DNA of 64,000 nt. Source: Boletus sp. NGJ. Taxonomy: Eukaryota; Basidiomycota; Agaricomycetes; Boletales; Boletaceae. Shown one piece after another: positions 10,768 to 22,362 of this stretch. The stretch covers positions 1,240,001 through 1,304,000 of the forward strand of contig JAGTXK010000073.1 of the NCBI GenBank assembly GCA_019096195.1, given 5' to 3'. Under the pieces are notes generated by a model. The model was not told the DNA's origin. It saw only the letters and a program-made list of their open reading frames with translations, and searched no databases. Within the stretch, counting starts at the first letter, position 1. Each line of letters starts with the position of its first letter. A program made the translations under genes and the position numbers.

Positions 10768-12350
10768 TCATGAGTGTGCGAAATGGGACCAGCCTCGCTT
10801 TAGTTGCTGTGTCCGTCAGTTAAGCTAACTATCGCGGAGGGTTTTCGACAGACTCACTTCGAAGAAGACAAACATAAGGATGGTGTTGGGTCCTAGACGC
10901 ATGAACGCAGGTGTCCAACCTTTAAACATGAACATGGGGCCTTCTTCGCGGAATGATCTCACAAGAACTTGCAACGGGCTAGTGTTCCCTGACTGCAGAA
11001 TTGATATTCGTGAAGAGTCACATATATATAGACAAGACATCTCACCGAACCCATTATTCTTGTTCTTATGACATCGACAGGTGAGCAAACAGCTGGGAAA
11101 TAGAGTGAGCACAAAACACAAGTTAAAAGAGGACAACGAACTCGTGCCGCAGGTACCGGCGGCTAGACTAGCGATAACATGCAAGGAGAAACCGTCGTGA
11201 AACTGATAGTCCACCAAGGGTATTCGATGACGAAGTAGAGTCGCCTTGAAGAAGTCATAACTGTAGCCGGCCTCAGGAAACGTGTTCAAGTGATTTGAAG
11301 GGGACCACTGAATCAACTCACGATGCCACCTGTGACGGCTATCAAAAGGACACATGTTACACGCCGCCTTTAGAGAAGGCAGAGGCTCACATTCATTAAG
11401 GCTGCGCGTGTCTTGAAATATATAAACCATTGCGTCATTCATCCAGTCTGCATGCTCACCACGTTGGTTCCGAGCCCTCTACAGAGGCCCTTGATACCCT
11501 CAGTTTTCACGAGGTTTGCAAGGCCTGTCAGAGCGTTACGATACCTGTATTGCTTTTCTGGAGGCCTCAGTGAGTCACTAGTCATGCGCACGAGCAAGAT
11601 GTCCGCAGGGTTCCCAGCAACACCTCCCAGTCCGCCGGCCACACTAGCGGCCAGGAGCAGCTTGGCAGTAGAAGGCTTGCCATTTTCAGACATGCGTCGT
11701 TTCATCTCCTCGTAGCTTCCAATGCGGACAAGCGAATATGTCATCTGTCGAAGCAGTGATGCGGAAAGGCCGGTGTAAATACTGCGCAAGCTGTTTTCGG
11801 ACAACGAAGCCCGGATCGTCGCGAGCATGGACGGACGCGGCACAGATGGACGGAGGGTTTGCATACGACTGTGTAGACGTTAGCCATGCTCCCTCAGTGA
11901 AACCAATGCCACGTACACTTTAGTCAAGTCTAGGGGATGTGTGATGCAAGCTGCCACTAGCACACATTGCGTAAGTCAAGGCAGAATGTCTGGTGGGCAC
12001 GACCTACTAGAGGCAGCAACGCCTATAATTGAGCTGTTAGTCGGATGCTATCAACGATGAACAGCGAGCTTACCGCCGAGCCTGCGTAAAACGGTCTTCA
12101 GCAAGGGTTCCGGAGTGGCCTTGAGAAATACTCACCAGAACGGATAGGTGGACATTCTGTGTCTCGTCTTCTGACGCATCTCCCCAAACACCACCCCTGC
12201 TTTATACCACCCCGATGCAAATGATCGGATTTGAGAAGCTACGCCTTGACGCGTGACGGGTCTGGAAGCTTTACCAGTATTCAGGGAGCGCAAAAGGCTA
12301 CAGGATGGAGATGTCTGCAGTCGCCTTATTGCCGCAGAGCGATTAGACAA
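10768..12350 (-). CDS. DIC1: Mitochondrial dicarboxylate carrier (SLC25 family)
   Basis: Splicing gives a full six-helix SLC25 carrier with its three signature loops: HPLDLTKVR, NPADILLVR and SPVDVIRTR. It begins YPFW-LGG-VAASMAAC and ends FFE-QLKRGWSHFAHS, the pattern of dicarboxylate carriers. These exchange malate or succinate for phosphate across the inner membrane. Minus-strand exons run from 12350 to 10768. Several are tiny: 12074-12081 (8 nt), 12008-12022 (15 nt), 11917-11956 (40 nt), 11391-11411 (21 nt), 11322-11338 (17 nt) and 11046-11092 (47 nt). The main exons are 11460-11868, 11157-11260, 10858-10992 and 10768-10806. The longest N-terminal reading (from 12350) adds about 60 Arg/Ser-rich residues that look like a mitochondrial presequence. 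An internal start near MSTYPFW is the alternative. Confidence 0.88.
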
Positions 12351-12743
12351 ATTTAGTTTTCAAGCCGGCGATGCTCCAAAAGCCTCAATGAACGTTTTAA
12401 GGGAGTGTAAGGGTGATGGGAGCTGAAAAGTTGGGTGTAGCTATGTAACAAGGCCACTGTTGAACAGCCAAGAAGCTGAGATTTGCACGCACTGTGGTTT
12501 ACAGCAACGCTCAGCTAACAGGCTGCATTTCAGCGACGTCTCTGTATATCGTTACGACAGACGAAAGAGGTCCGTGCACACGTGCGATTAAGTAAACGGA
12601 AGTTGTTCCATTAGTCAGCAGCCAGCCAAACATCATCGTTGACGGCGCCACAAACTTGACTTTAACTCTCTCTCCTTGACCATCTCTCGCTTTGCTTTCA
12701 ACTCTACCCACCAGATAATATTCAATAACCTCGTTCAACAACA
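12351..12743. promoter_or_regulatory. Divergent promoter region DIC1 / SUB2
   Basis: This 393-bp stretch separates the divergent starts of the carrier and SUB2. The last 100 bases before SUB2 are pyrimidine-rich on the plus strand (ctctctctccttgac and similar runs), as is common upstream of fungal housekeeping genes. No TATA box is obvious. Confidence 0.45.
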
Positions 12744-14763
12744 ATGTCGCACGACAACGAGGAACTGGTCAATTACGAGGATGAAGACGATGTCGTCCCC
12801 AATGGCGCCGCTGCAACCACGAACGGTGTCGCTGCTTCGGCAGCAGCGGATGGCGAAGTCGACAAAGACAAGAAAAACTTTTCAGGCATACATTCGACTG
12901 GCTTCAGGTCTGTCTCGTCTTTTTTTTTCTTATAGTATCTTCCCGCCTGACTTTCTTAGGGATTTCTTGTTGAAACCTGAACTTCTGCGAGCAATCAGTG
13001 ATTTGGGTTTTGAACATCCCTCAGAAGGTACTTTGTCGCGCTTTGAATAGCCCTTCTTTTTTTTTTTTTTTTTTTTTTGACTTGCCTTTCACAGTTCAAC
13101 AAGAATGCATTCCCCAAGCTGTCTTGGGAATGGACGTCCTTTGTCAGGCAAAGTCGGGGCATGGCAAGACCGCGGTCTTCGTACTTGCGACATTGCAGCA
13201 ATTGGAACCTGTGAATGGCGAAGTTTCCGTGATTGTCTTGTGCCATACCCGTGAGCTCGCCTTCCAAATCAAGAACGAGTACACGCGGTTTGCAAAGTAC
13301 ATGCCCGATGTACGGGTCCACACCTTCTATGGCGGTACTCCCGTACAAAAGGACGCGGAAATCCTTCGCGACAAGAGTCGGTGCCCACACATCGTTGTGG
13401 CGACTCCTGGCCGTCTGAATGCCCTCACTCGAGACAAGATTTTGGATGCCAAGAACGTCAAACACTTTACTTTGGACGAATGCGACAAAATGCTAGAGCA
13501 GCTTGGTTAGTCTCCGCCCCTTCAGTTTCGGCTGCCAATCTTGGAATGTTGCGCCATTAAACAAATTGCGCCCATCCCACCGGTCTCCGCCACCGGTTAA
13601 CGAGGTTCTTGTCGCCATACTCAACGTCACACTGCCAAAGTGGGGAAGCGCCTTGGGCGCCACTTGGAATTGGTGTTGAAGCATGGTCATGGGTTCATCG
13701 CTGGGTTGCTGAGTTGTCGAGAGTGTTGCACGATGAAGAACATCACGGGTCCACTTCCGATTTCCTGCTCTCGCCGCAGGCGAAAGTTATACGTGGGCTT
13801 ATTCGCAGTTTATGCTCGGCGCTTGCACGTCCTTATCTGTTCTTGAGTTTCCTCTTTTCTCGCTCGACCCGAGATTCAATCGCAATCTAACCGCTACCCT
13901 CCGCCCTTTCTTTACTGCGTAGACATGCGTAGGGATGTCCAAGAAATATTCCGCGCGACTCCCCACCACAAGCAAGTGATGATGTTTAGCGCCACGTTAT
14001 CGAAGGAAATCCGTATTACCTGCAAAAAATTCATGGCGAATGTGAGTCCTCATGGACAATTCAAGAACACGCCCTGACATTGGGACATAGCCTCTTGAGA
14101 TTTTTGTTGATGACGAGACAAAGCTCACGTTGCACGGCTTGCAACAACACTATGTCAAGCTCGAGGAGAATGCCAAGAACAGGAAGCTGAACGACTTGCT
14201 CGATACTTTAGAGTTCAATCAAGTAAGCATCATATGGAGCATTATGTCCTGTACTTATCGCCTGTTAGGTCGTTATCTTTGTCAAGTCTGTTGCACGAGC
14301 AATTGAATTGGACAAGCTGCTGGTATCATGCAACTTCCCCAGTATCGCTATCCACTCCGGTCTTGCGCAGGAAGAGCGGTAGGTTTATGAGGCTCTTTTT
14401 GACCACACTGCTGACGTGATGAAAAGCATTAAACGTTATACTGCCTTCAAGGCTTTTGAAAAGCGAATACTAGTCGCCACTGATATCTTCGGTCGCGGTA
14501 TCGATGTCGAACGAGTCAACATCGTTGTCAATTATGACTGCCCCCCTGATGCAGACAGCTACCTCCATCGTGTTGGTCGTGCTGGACGATTTGGTACCAA
14601 GGGTCTCGCTACCACATTTGTGTCGAGCGAGAGTGACCAGCAGGTGATGGCTGCCATTCAATCTCGGTTCGAAGTTGCAGTGCCTGAGCTCCCAGATCAC
14701 ATCGACCCTGCTAGCTACAGTGAGTTGGTCTGCTCCATACCTAAAGGCGTCGTGCTTATTTCT

Positions 14764-14797
<34 letters not shown>

Positions 14798-14811
14798 CAG
14801 TGACCTCGTAA
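12744..14811 (+). CDS. SUB2: SUB2/UAP56 DECD-box RNA helicase
   Basis: ATP-dependent RNA helicase of the spliceosome and the TREX mRNA-export complex. It starts [18 protein letters not shown] and has the Q-motif region ([20 protein letters not shown]), Walker [18 protein letters not shown], the diagnostic LDECDKML in place of [16 protein letters not shown] and the [10 protein letters not shown] motif VI. Exons are 12744-12907, 12960-13027, 13095-13505, 13923-14041, 14091-14222, 14269-14378, 14427-14719 and 14801-14811. The last exon encodes only the end of ASYMTS-stop. One intron (13506-13922) is 417 nt against about 45-80 for the others, and two introns end in very long T runs. Confidence 0.95.
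13057..13078 (+). repeat. T22 homopolymer in SUB2 intron 2
   Basis: An uninterrupted run of 22 T lies a few bases upstream of the acceptor CACAG at 13090-13094. It acts as an extreme polypyrimidine tract. Confidence 0.9.
14765..14797 (+). repeat. T33 homopolymer at the last SUB2 acceptor
   Basis: A run of 33 T directly abuts the CAG acceptor at 14798-14800 of the final SUB2 intron. Run length may be inexact in any assembly. Confidence 0.9.
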
Positions 14812-15756
14812 TTGGTTTCGTGTTGTCGCTGTATGCTCTCCCGTGTTCTATTCTCACTATAACAATGTACTTGGTAGAGGTCGTTGGCTCGCGAATAGTT
14901 AACAGCTTCCATTATTATACATTGCGACTGCTCGAACGAGACCCTCCATGTGTATGGACTCTTGCCTCTTGATTCGTTCCAACTTGAATGGCAGCGATTT
15001 TAGACTCCTCGCGGCAGATCATTACATGTGTAGTGACTCGTAGAGTCGGGTCGCTTGGAGCACCAGTTATCTGAACTGCTCTCCTTGTCCCCGTTGCTTG
15101 AAAATCGATACGCATGATTTACACAGATTATAAGTCCAACACCACCAACGAGATCAAGTCTCTAAGGATGAATTACATCGCGCAAGAACACGCTGCGCGC
15201 GCGGGCCTTTAATTCCACTAGCAACATCGTTAGTCAGTAAACAAGAGGGTGCAACGTTGATTCACTGCAGACCAACAGTGGGCAGATCCTTCGAGCATTG
15301 GCTCGTTTTGTCATGTAGTAGAGGATACACCACCCCCTTGCGTCGGATGATGTTGTACTGGTCGCCTCTTCACCGTAAAGTATATTTGGATGGGTTACTG
15401 AAACCCAATGCATTGCGCCCATACTCGTAGGCGATCGATTTATCGAACCAAGATCCCCATATATCGTACTTCAATAGCAAAGGTTGTTATTTCAAGTGCC
15501 AGGCCTCCAGGGACGGAAGGACCAAGATTAAATGTTATATGATACCATATTCTCAGCAAATCAAACACATCACGGGTATCAGTCTGATGCGGTGCAGTTG
15601 CTACTACTCTGTCCCAGGCACTGATCTTGACGTCTTCAGGCGTCAGGGGTCTCTCTGACAACGCGACGCCTTTTGGAGCATCGGCGTCCAGGATTCTGAT
15701 CGCTGCTCTTATCCGCCGTCCCTGTATCCTAGGGAAGAGTTACTCAAGTTCACCGT
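14812..15756. other. Intergenic with a possible coding remnant on the minus strand (15440-15735)
   Basis: The region lies between SUB2 and the Fpg glycosylase. On the minus strand a frame running from about 15735 down to 15440 has coding-like composition (RRIRAAIRILDADAPKG, then LTPEDVKISAWDRVVATAP and FDLLRIWYHITFNLGP), but it has no clear start, partner exons or family I recognise. It may be a remnant of a lost gene. The remaining 14812-15440 shows nothing. Confidence 0.35.
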
Positions 15757-17131
15757 TTATGTGATTGGAAATAGTACTTCAGGGGGTTTATCACGGTTTT
15801 TCTGCTTCAGAGACGGTTTCTGAACTTCGGCAATGTAGGCAGAGGTACGGCCACCGACAGTGATCCATTTAACGGTGGCAGGTTCACCCGAAGGCTGTGG
15901 GAGATGGGGGGTCAGCCGATGGTGGAAACGGTGAAGAAGCAGGACAACCAGTCTCATCGTTTGCTTTATTTTTTTCTTGCCCTTGCCCTGCGCTGACAGC
16001 GTGAGAAGCGCACGGGCGAAGAAAAGAGGAGCGTACCCATCGATGGTGGAAAAGCCAATGATCAGGGTACTTGGCATCATCTGCGTTCGCCTCGACGGTT
16101 ATACGACACACGTCGGCGATCTGGTGATGGAGAGCGAGGGTTTGACTCTCGTCCAGGAGACTGCATCGTTGCTCGGGATGCACTTGAGCCTGATATAAAA
16201 TTTCATCTGACGAGAGAAGTGAGTCGAGAGAGAGTTGAGCGTGGGATGGAGAGATATAAACAGAGTTGTGAGGACCTGCGAGATAGTTTCCAATGCCAGC
16301 GCTGAACGACTGATCCAATAGGAGTACCTTAATCGTACAAGTTCTCTTCGAGACAGTGTTACGAAAATCCCGGAGAGATGGCATGGATAAAACAGGATCG
16401 AAGCCAAGGTCCGAGATCGGGGATTCGCGCAACGGAGAGAAAGCCATGCGAATGCGACCGAGACGACGAGCATCGCAAAAGGCGAGTTCGGTGAAACTCG
16501 AATCATTTTCTTGAATGAACAAAATAAACTGCATGAACCGACGGGCTGGAATTAGCGGCGAATGGGGATGGGCAGAAGTGACACACTTTCACATATCGGG
16601 GAGGCCAGCCGTCGGAAGAATCGCCGAGGTTGGCTTTGTACTGCGGGGTTAGCTGACCTCTCACCTAACGGAATCAAGGTTGAAATTGCGACGTCGAATC
16701 TCACGAAGGGCAAACAAACCTTGAGCATGCCCGTCATACCGAAATGTAGGACAGGCATCCTACCGCTGCCGTCGAGTTGGATATAGAAATATTTTCCTGT
16801 GGGATCACCTCATGCAGGAGAGCGCGACGATGGCAAAGAGCTGCTTTACCGTATCGGGCGGCATCACGGATCGTACGACCAGCAATTTCTGCTGCCTGTG
16901 CGTTGGCCAAAAATAGGTGTCGAGTGTACCCGAGGCGAGGGGGACAGACGAACAAACTCGTGGTGGGTTACCCGTGAATATACGAGTTCGTCTCGGTAGG
17001 ATTCTACATGGTGGATTATCTTGCTCTTTGCGACGGACCTGATGAGGGCGGCGGCTCGCTCGACCTCTGCGGGACGGTGTGGGCGGATGAGAGGCGGTGA
17101 GTGGAGTGGGCACACCTGGAAGCTCCGGCAT
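15757..17131 (-). CDS. Formamidopyrimidine-DNA glycosylase (Fpg/MutM, zinc-less fungal type)
   Basis: Bifunctional base-excision repair enzyme that removes oxidised purines. Splicing joins MPELP to EVERAAALIRSVAKSK, giving the catalytic Pro (after Met removal) and Glu of the MPELPEVE start. Later exons give YGKYFYIQLDGSGRMPVLHF, GMTGMLK, then a short exon VRGQLTPQ, YKANLGDSSDGWPPRYVK and FCDARRLGRIRM. The helix-two-turn-helix reads AGIGNYLADEILYQAQVHPE, with a splice inside it. The C-terminus carries ITVGGRTSAYIAEVQ in place of the bacterial four-Cys zinc finger. This is the 'zincless finger' arrangement known from plant and fungal members. About nine exons, no disabling changes seen. Start at 17131, 136 bp from the divergent MFS gene. 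Confidence 0.88.
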
Positions 17132-17267
17132 GTTACTGTAAAGCTCGTAGCTGTACTTTTCGTGCGAGTCGTTGCTGGCTGGGGCAAGAATACCTTACCT
17201 TGATCACGTAATGGTCCATAAAAACGTGTGGTCGATAGCCGACTACCGTTTCCTCCTCCCTCCCTCC

Positions 17268-19524
17268 ATGGGACCCTCAATCTCCATGTTCACTCGCCCA
17301 TCAACGAAGCCCTGGGGGCTCAAATGGCGCTCTTCTGTCTGGTTCACCACAACAGGTCCGTCTCTCGTCTCCCTGCACTCCATCCTGCTCATCTTGGACT
17401 CTACCTCCTAGTCGTCGGTTTTGGTCAGCAATCTTTCCCTGACCCCTCCGATCCGTCTTACCCCTCCCCAGGTATCACTACCGATCTCCTCGTCTACTCG
17501 ATAATTATCCCCGTCATGCCATTCCAACTCGAACGTCTTCAATACTCCCAAGCCCAAGCCTCCGCCCTCACCGGCTGGCTTCTCTGTGCATATGTACGTC
17601 CTTCTCGCTCTCCTAGACTCGCTCACACAGCTCCCCACAGTCTGTCGGGCTAGTCCTCTGTACGCCTCACATCCTCTCTTCTCCCCTCCCGATCCTCATC
17701 CATTGTCAGCCACAATACCTATCGCAATGTTCGCGGAAAAGAGTTCTTCCAGGCGCACCCCCCTTGTCATTGGCCTTCTCGCTCTCCTAGGCGCTCAAGT
17801 CCTACTGATGGAAGCACCCAACTACGCCCTCATGGCCGTCGCACGTACCCTCCAGGGAATTAGCTCATCCATGATTTGGATTGTCGGCCTCGCCCTTCTG
17901 TAACTCCTTTCCCCACTCTTCCTTTCTCTTCTAATTTTTTCTCAGTTGCGATACCACCCCAGAGCACAATGTCGGCAGTCAGTCGCCTCTTTTGCCTTTA
18001 TGTCCTTGCTTGTGCTCACTAGCGTTCCTCATTCAGGGCAACTTGGCATCGCCATGACGGGTCTCTCCGTTGGGTAAGCCACCGCATTTCTCATCATCAT
18101 TCCAACTGACACCGTCAAGCCTCATGGTCGGCACACCTGCAGGAGGGACCTTGTATGCTAGATTTGGCTTTCGTGCCCCTTTCATCTTTGGCGAAATCTG
18201 CACAGCCGTTGACCTCTTCCTTCGCCTCCTCATCATCGAGAAAGATGTCGCCATCCGATGGGGCTACGATCCAGCAACATGTCGAGACGTTAACTTCGTC
18301 GCAAACCTACAAGCATCGTCTTTGCCTAATCGCTCATCGGATCCTATTGGACCTTCTACGTTCACTCCACTGCAACCCTCACCGGAACAAATCCCAGCGT
18401 TAGGTGATCCCAAACAGAACCCACCCCCACTCGATCCTTGCGTTTCCTCTTCCAACAATCTGACCGTGTCAGAGATTTCGCTCGTTCGTAAACCACTTCC
18501 ATTACTGCCAGTAATACGCCTGTTAGGGCAATCTTCCCGTGCTGTGGTCGCCTTAACAATGTCTTTGATCTACGGGTATGTTGCTTTCACAAGCCGATGG
18601 CCCTGTGGACAGATCATCTCCTTTCTAGTACCCTCAACACCATGCAGGAGCCCTCTCTTCCTCTCCATCTGCAGTCGGTATGGGGATACAATTCCGATAA
18701 GGTTGGTTTGGTATACATGGCAGCTCTTGTACCCGCTTTGATTTGTGAGCATTTCTTGGTGGCCTACGGTTGGAGCAGAATTGACTTCAAGCTAGCATCA
18801 CCTTTATCCGGATTGCTCGCCGATCGAATAGGTTCAGATTATATCACGTCCATATGCCTACTCCTTGCTCTCCCTTGGTGGATCGTCTTGACTCTCAGGA
18901 AGTCAATCGCTTTGTTTGTTGTGTCTCTTGCTATACAAAGTGAGCGTCATGTTCTAGCGGTTGTGCTCTTCCTCATGCACATGGCCTTCAGGTTTCTTTG
19001 TCTCGGGCGTGGTCCCTCCAGTGACTGCAGAATTGGCGACCGTTGCTAGGGGTATGCAGGGTGTTGGATGCAAGTCTCCTCGACGTTCATGTATTCATTG
19101 ACTGATTATGCCATACCCCAGATGCCCACGTATATGGGGCTTTCAATCTAGCTTTCGGTATTGGAACTGCTGGTGAGCGCTTTAATACCTATACATAAGG
19201 ATATAATCCTGACCACGAACAGTGGGTCCTATACTTGGCGGACAGGTTCGTAACCGTTTATACGCTTGCCGACAGAAAATCTGACTAGACCTGTTCCTGC
19301 AGATATATGGCCGTGCAAAACATGGTTGGACTGCACTGTGTTGCATAACGGCTGCACTCATCATCGTATGCATCATGCTTGCATTCTGTTATACCGGTGA
19401 CGATCCGCTGCTATCGAAAATGATGCGGCAGCAGAATTGGTCACAAGTATCAGTAGAGATGAAGCCTTTGAAAGCGCGGCTCAAGAAACGGGCTACTGAC
19501 AATTCGGAAGAGCACCCTGCATGA
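17268..19524 (+). CDS. MFS transporter (12-TM, DHA1/SLC18-like)
   Basis: Integral membrane transporter of the major facilitator superfamily. Substrate unknown. The start reads MGPSISMFTRPSTKPWG and leads into RSSVWFTTT-VVGFG-ITTDLLVYSIIIPVMPF. Family marks include a motif-A-like LSGLLADRIGSDYIT between TM8 and TM9, and the TM5 region GLMVGTPAGGTLYARFGFRAPF. A central polar loop of about 100 residues separates the two six-helix halves. Exons are 17268-17355, 17412-17423 (12 nt), 17472-17593, 17641-17659 (19 nt), 17710-17899, 17946-17977, 18037-18073, 18120-18575, 18629-18744, 18796-18939, 18992-19069, 19122-19172, 19223-19245 and 19303-19524. The intron at 19070 begins GC (GCAAGT) rather than GT. 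Similarity to vesicular-amine-type fungal MFS proteins is a family impression only. Confidence 0.83.
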
Positions 19525-19826
19525 TAACTTTCGGACGCTATGTAAACATACCATTACAGCACTTCGTATGCCTATTCTACCGCAGGACTATCTGGCAATG
19601 ATCCACCATATGTAATGTATATTATCGTATAGATTCCAATGCATAATGTAACATTGCCGTGGGCGTGAGCCTGTGCTGCAGTGGGGTTAGATGGTTTGAA
19701 TTAGCGTGTAGTGAATGCTGCCAGTGTGTGAGGCTTGATCAAGAACTGTAGCCTCTGCGAGGTTGGCAAGTTCCGAGGGAATTTTCTGGCCTCAACATTG
19801 CCTCACGCAGTGCTGTACAGCCTAGC
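19525..19826. other. Intergenic
   Basis: This 302-bp gap lies between the transporter stop and the next plus-strand gene. It must hold a terminator and a promoter. No specific motif was identified. Confidence 0.5.
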
Positions 19827-21664
19827 ATGGACTACCCTGATCCAGATGCTAGGTCAACAGGACAGGTATCTCCAGAACGCACCTTGACGGCATATCGCCA
19901 GGGAGCAGCCGACGTCGGCACTACCCCACCACAGTCTGCATTTGCCTCTAGCTCGGTCACCTGGACGTCAAGTCCACACCTGGACTCTCAAAGCCGGAGC
20001 AACCTCAGACAGGCCTCTGTCGCACTTGATACCGCGTACGAGCGGATCACATCTCTTAGGAACAGCATCAACAACATGTTGAATCGCATCCCGCAGGAAG
20101 TTGCAGGGACTAGGACCTCAACTGGCAGTACAGACACCAGTGGCTCCCAACCTCGTCATTCTCTCGGCCACGACGCCAGCATTCGCCCGCCACATTCCGC
20201 ACTCGTGCTCTCAGGCGAGCAGGTTGTGGAAGAGCTGAACGTGAGGGCTACGAGGCTCCGCTCACTTATACCTCCCTCTGCCCGACAGAGGCTCGAGGAG
20301 TTTGAATCCAACAGCAGAAGCAATGCGAGGAGGGAGTCCGCTCTCTCTTCGAGCGACCATCCGAGGCTAGACAGAAGTGATTTCCATCTGGTCCTACCCC
20401 GATCCCGCACGCCGCCCATGCCGGATCTCGTCCTACTACGCGCCAGAGACTACGCTGATCCACGCGCTACCCAGAGACGAGATCTCCAGAGCGCCAATCG
20501 AGATGAATCGAGTACTATGATTGGAAGACGTGTGACCGCGCGCGTGAACGCATCCAATGGCCACGGCAGTCGCTCGTCGCGACTGTCGTTCTCGCAAATC
20601 GAGCAGCGGTTGCAAGCCCAGACGGCCCAGGTCGCACAAGAGCTAGAGAGCATGACGGAACAGTTGACCACCCAAAGGTCTAGAAGGGTCGAACTGGCTT
20701 CCCCTAGGGTGCGCGGCGAAAATGCTGCCGCCACTGCACCCGACAACTGGGCCCTTGCTCCATCACAAGTTGCGTCGACCACTGCTACTGGTGACTTGAG
20801 GTTGGTGCCCAACCCCCCGGTGGGCGGGCGTCCGCTCAGACCAACTCGGGACGTCACTCTCGTTGACAACACCACACGCATTGGCGTACCACAACCGATA
20901 TCACGTACATCCTCTGACGGCACTCCCATTGACGAGCTCTCCGCTCCCGCCCGCCGTAGCCTCTCCGCGGCCTTTAGGGAGCATATCGCGACGTATCGGG
21001 ACCACGCCCAGGTGGCAAGTTTCTCTCAGGATACCCCTCGGGATCTTGCAAATACACCCGAGGTGCGAGGGACACTGGTCAATCTTCTCTCACGGGATCG
21101 GGATGACCGGTTCCTATCTGCCCGTCAGACCGAATACACCCGGCACGGCGTTGATACCAACCGGAGAGATGACGCGTCGGTCCGTTCTGATCCTTCGTCT
21201 CCGGCGGGACAGGGTAGACGTCGACAAGGCTGGAGTGAGCTCTTTTTCGCGAATCCTATACCTCTTCATGTCTGACACGCCACACAGCCCGACTCAATGC
21301 AGATGGCGACGAAGTAGATTCTGATGAGGATGACAATATGTCGCCACACACACGTCGCCTCCGAATGCGCTTTGCCTACGGCACGCCAAGCGTGGATCAA
21401 CGGCCGACGCGGTCTCATACGGTCACCATTGAGGACATCCTTTGGCGGACGTCTGGAAGTGATAGTGAAGCGGATGCACCGTCCCCGGATACGACCGAAA
21501 GCTGTCATTCGCTTTTCCAGAGCTCGCCTCCTCGGTCTCCATTCCGCCATCCACACCCGCTCCCGACGCCCGTTGAAGACATGTTGGTATACCCCGCCAC
21601 CAAACCACCTCAATTACCACGGGTGATTTGTGTGTCAAAATTTGCCAGTCTTGCTGGCCGGTGA
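19827..21664 (+). CDS. Hypothetical low-complexity protein, about 590 aa
   Basis: Two exons: a long frame from 19827 and, after an intron at about 21234-21289 (GTGAGC to CACAG), a frame ending ICVSKFASLAGR at 21664. I do not recognise the family. It starts MDYPDPDARSTGQVSPERT and is rich in Ser, Arg, Thr and Asp. It has two likely short coiled coils, one around ALDTAYERITSLRNSINNML (residues about 68-88) and one around FSQIEQRLQAQTAQVAQELE (about 255-275). The second exon has an acidic patch DGDEVDSDEDDNM followed by RRLRMRFAYGTPS. No signal peptide or membrane span. The composition suggests a cytoplasmic or nuclear scaffold, but this is only inference. Confidence 0.65.
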
Positions 21665-22362
21665 CCCCATTTCTTGGCTATATATCCGCCCCTCTCGCTT
21701 ACCTCGACATTGGATGTTTCGTTATATAAATTGGTTGATCTCCACTCCTTTTTCTCTTGCACTGGATAATATCTCGAGGGAGGCACTGCACGGTTTTTGT
21801 TTAGGTTATTCGTAAATTACAAGTAGTTTGGCTTTTCTATCCAACTCTCGACTTCGTACCGTGCGAAAAAAAAAACGTCCGTAGGAGAAAACGTGATCGT
21901 TCGTCGGTCTCTCCTTCTCTTCTTCTTCAAGCGTGCTTGCCTGTCCATCCTTGCTGTTTTTCCTCGGTTCGGCATAGATATCGAGGGTGAGGCGGGCTCT
22001 TTCCTCTTCAGAAGAGCAACTTTGTGTTCGCTCAGGGCAATGAAGAGGTGGTTTGTCGCGCAAGAATGAACCTTGGCGGATGCGGACCGAGTCCCCTGTC
22101 CTTTTGCATGACGGCAGGCTTCGAAACGGTGCCAGACATTGATTATGTGTCGGTCGCAGTGACTCTTTGACAACTTGAACGTTGCTTTACTGTAAATATT
22201 TGCTGTGTGCCTCTGGGTCACATTCTCACCGTAGTATACCGATAGGCTCGACGTGTTTGGCAAGCTAAATCTCATTATCGATGCCAGTGACGACGCTGTA
22301 CAAGTAACGAATATTACTCTAGATGCGAGAAACGACATCAATGTTCAGAAATGCCAATGTGG
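21665..22362. other. Intergenic, convergent 3' flanks
   Basis: About 700 bp between convergent genes. A minus-strand frame of 174 codons (21817-22341) begins MMSFLASRVIFVT and becomes very basic near its end (KKKRRRDRR). It has no recognisable domain and overlaps the expected 3' UTR, so I leave it uncalled. Confidence 0.45.

Noticed and set aside
13609-13890. 93-codon ORF inside SUB2
   Set aside because: It lies wholly in the 417-nt intron and shows no domain.
13506-13922. C/D-box snoRNA inside the long SUB2 intron
   Set aside because: Only one weak C-box-like word (ACGATGA) was found, with no D box in the right order or flanking stem.
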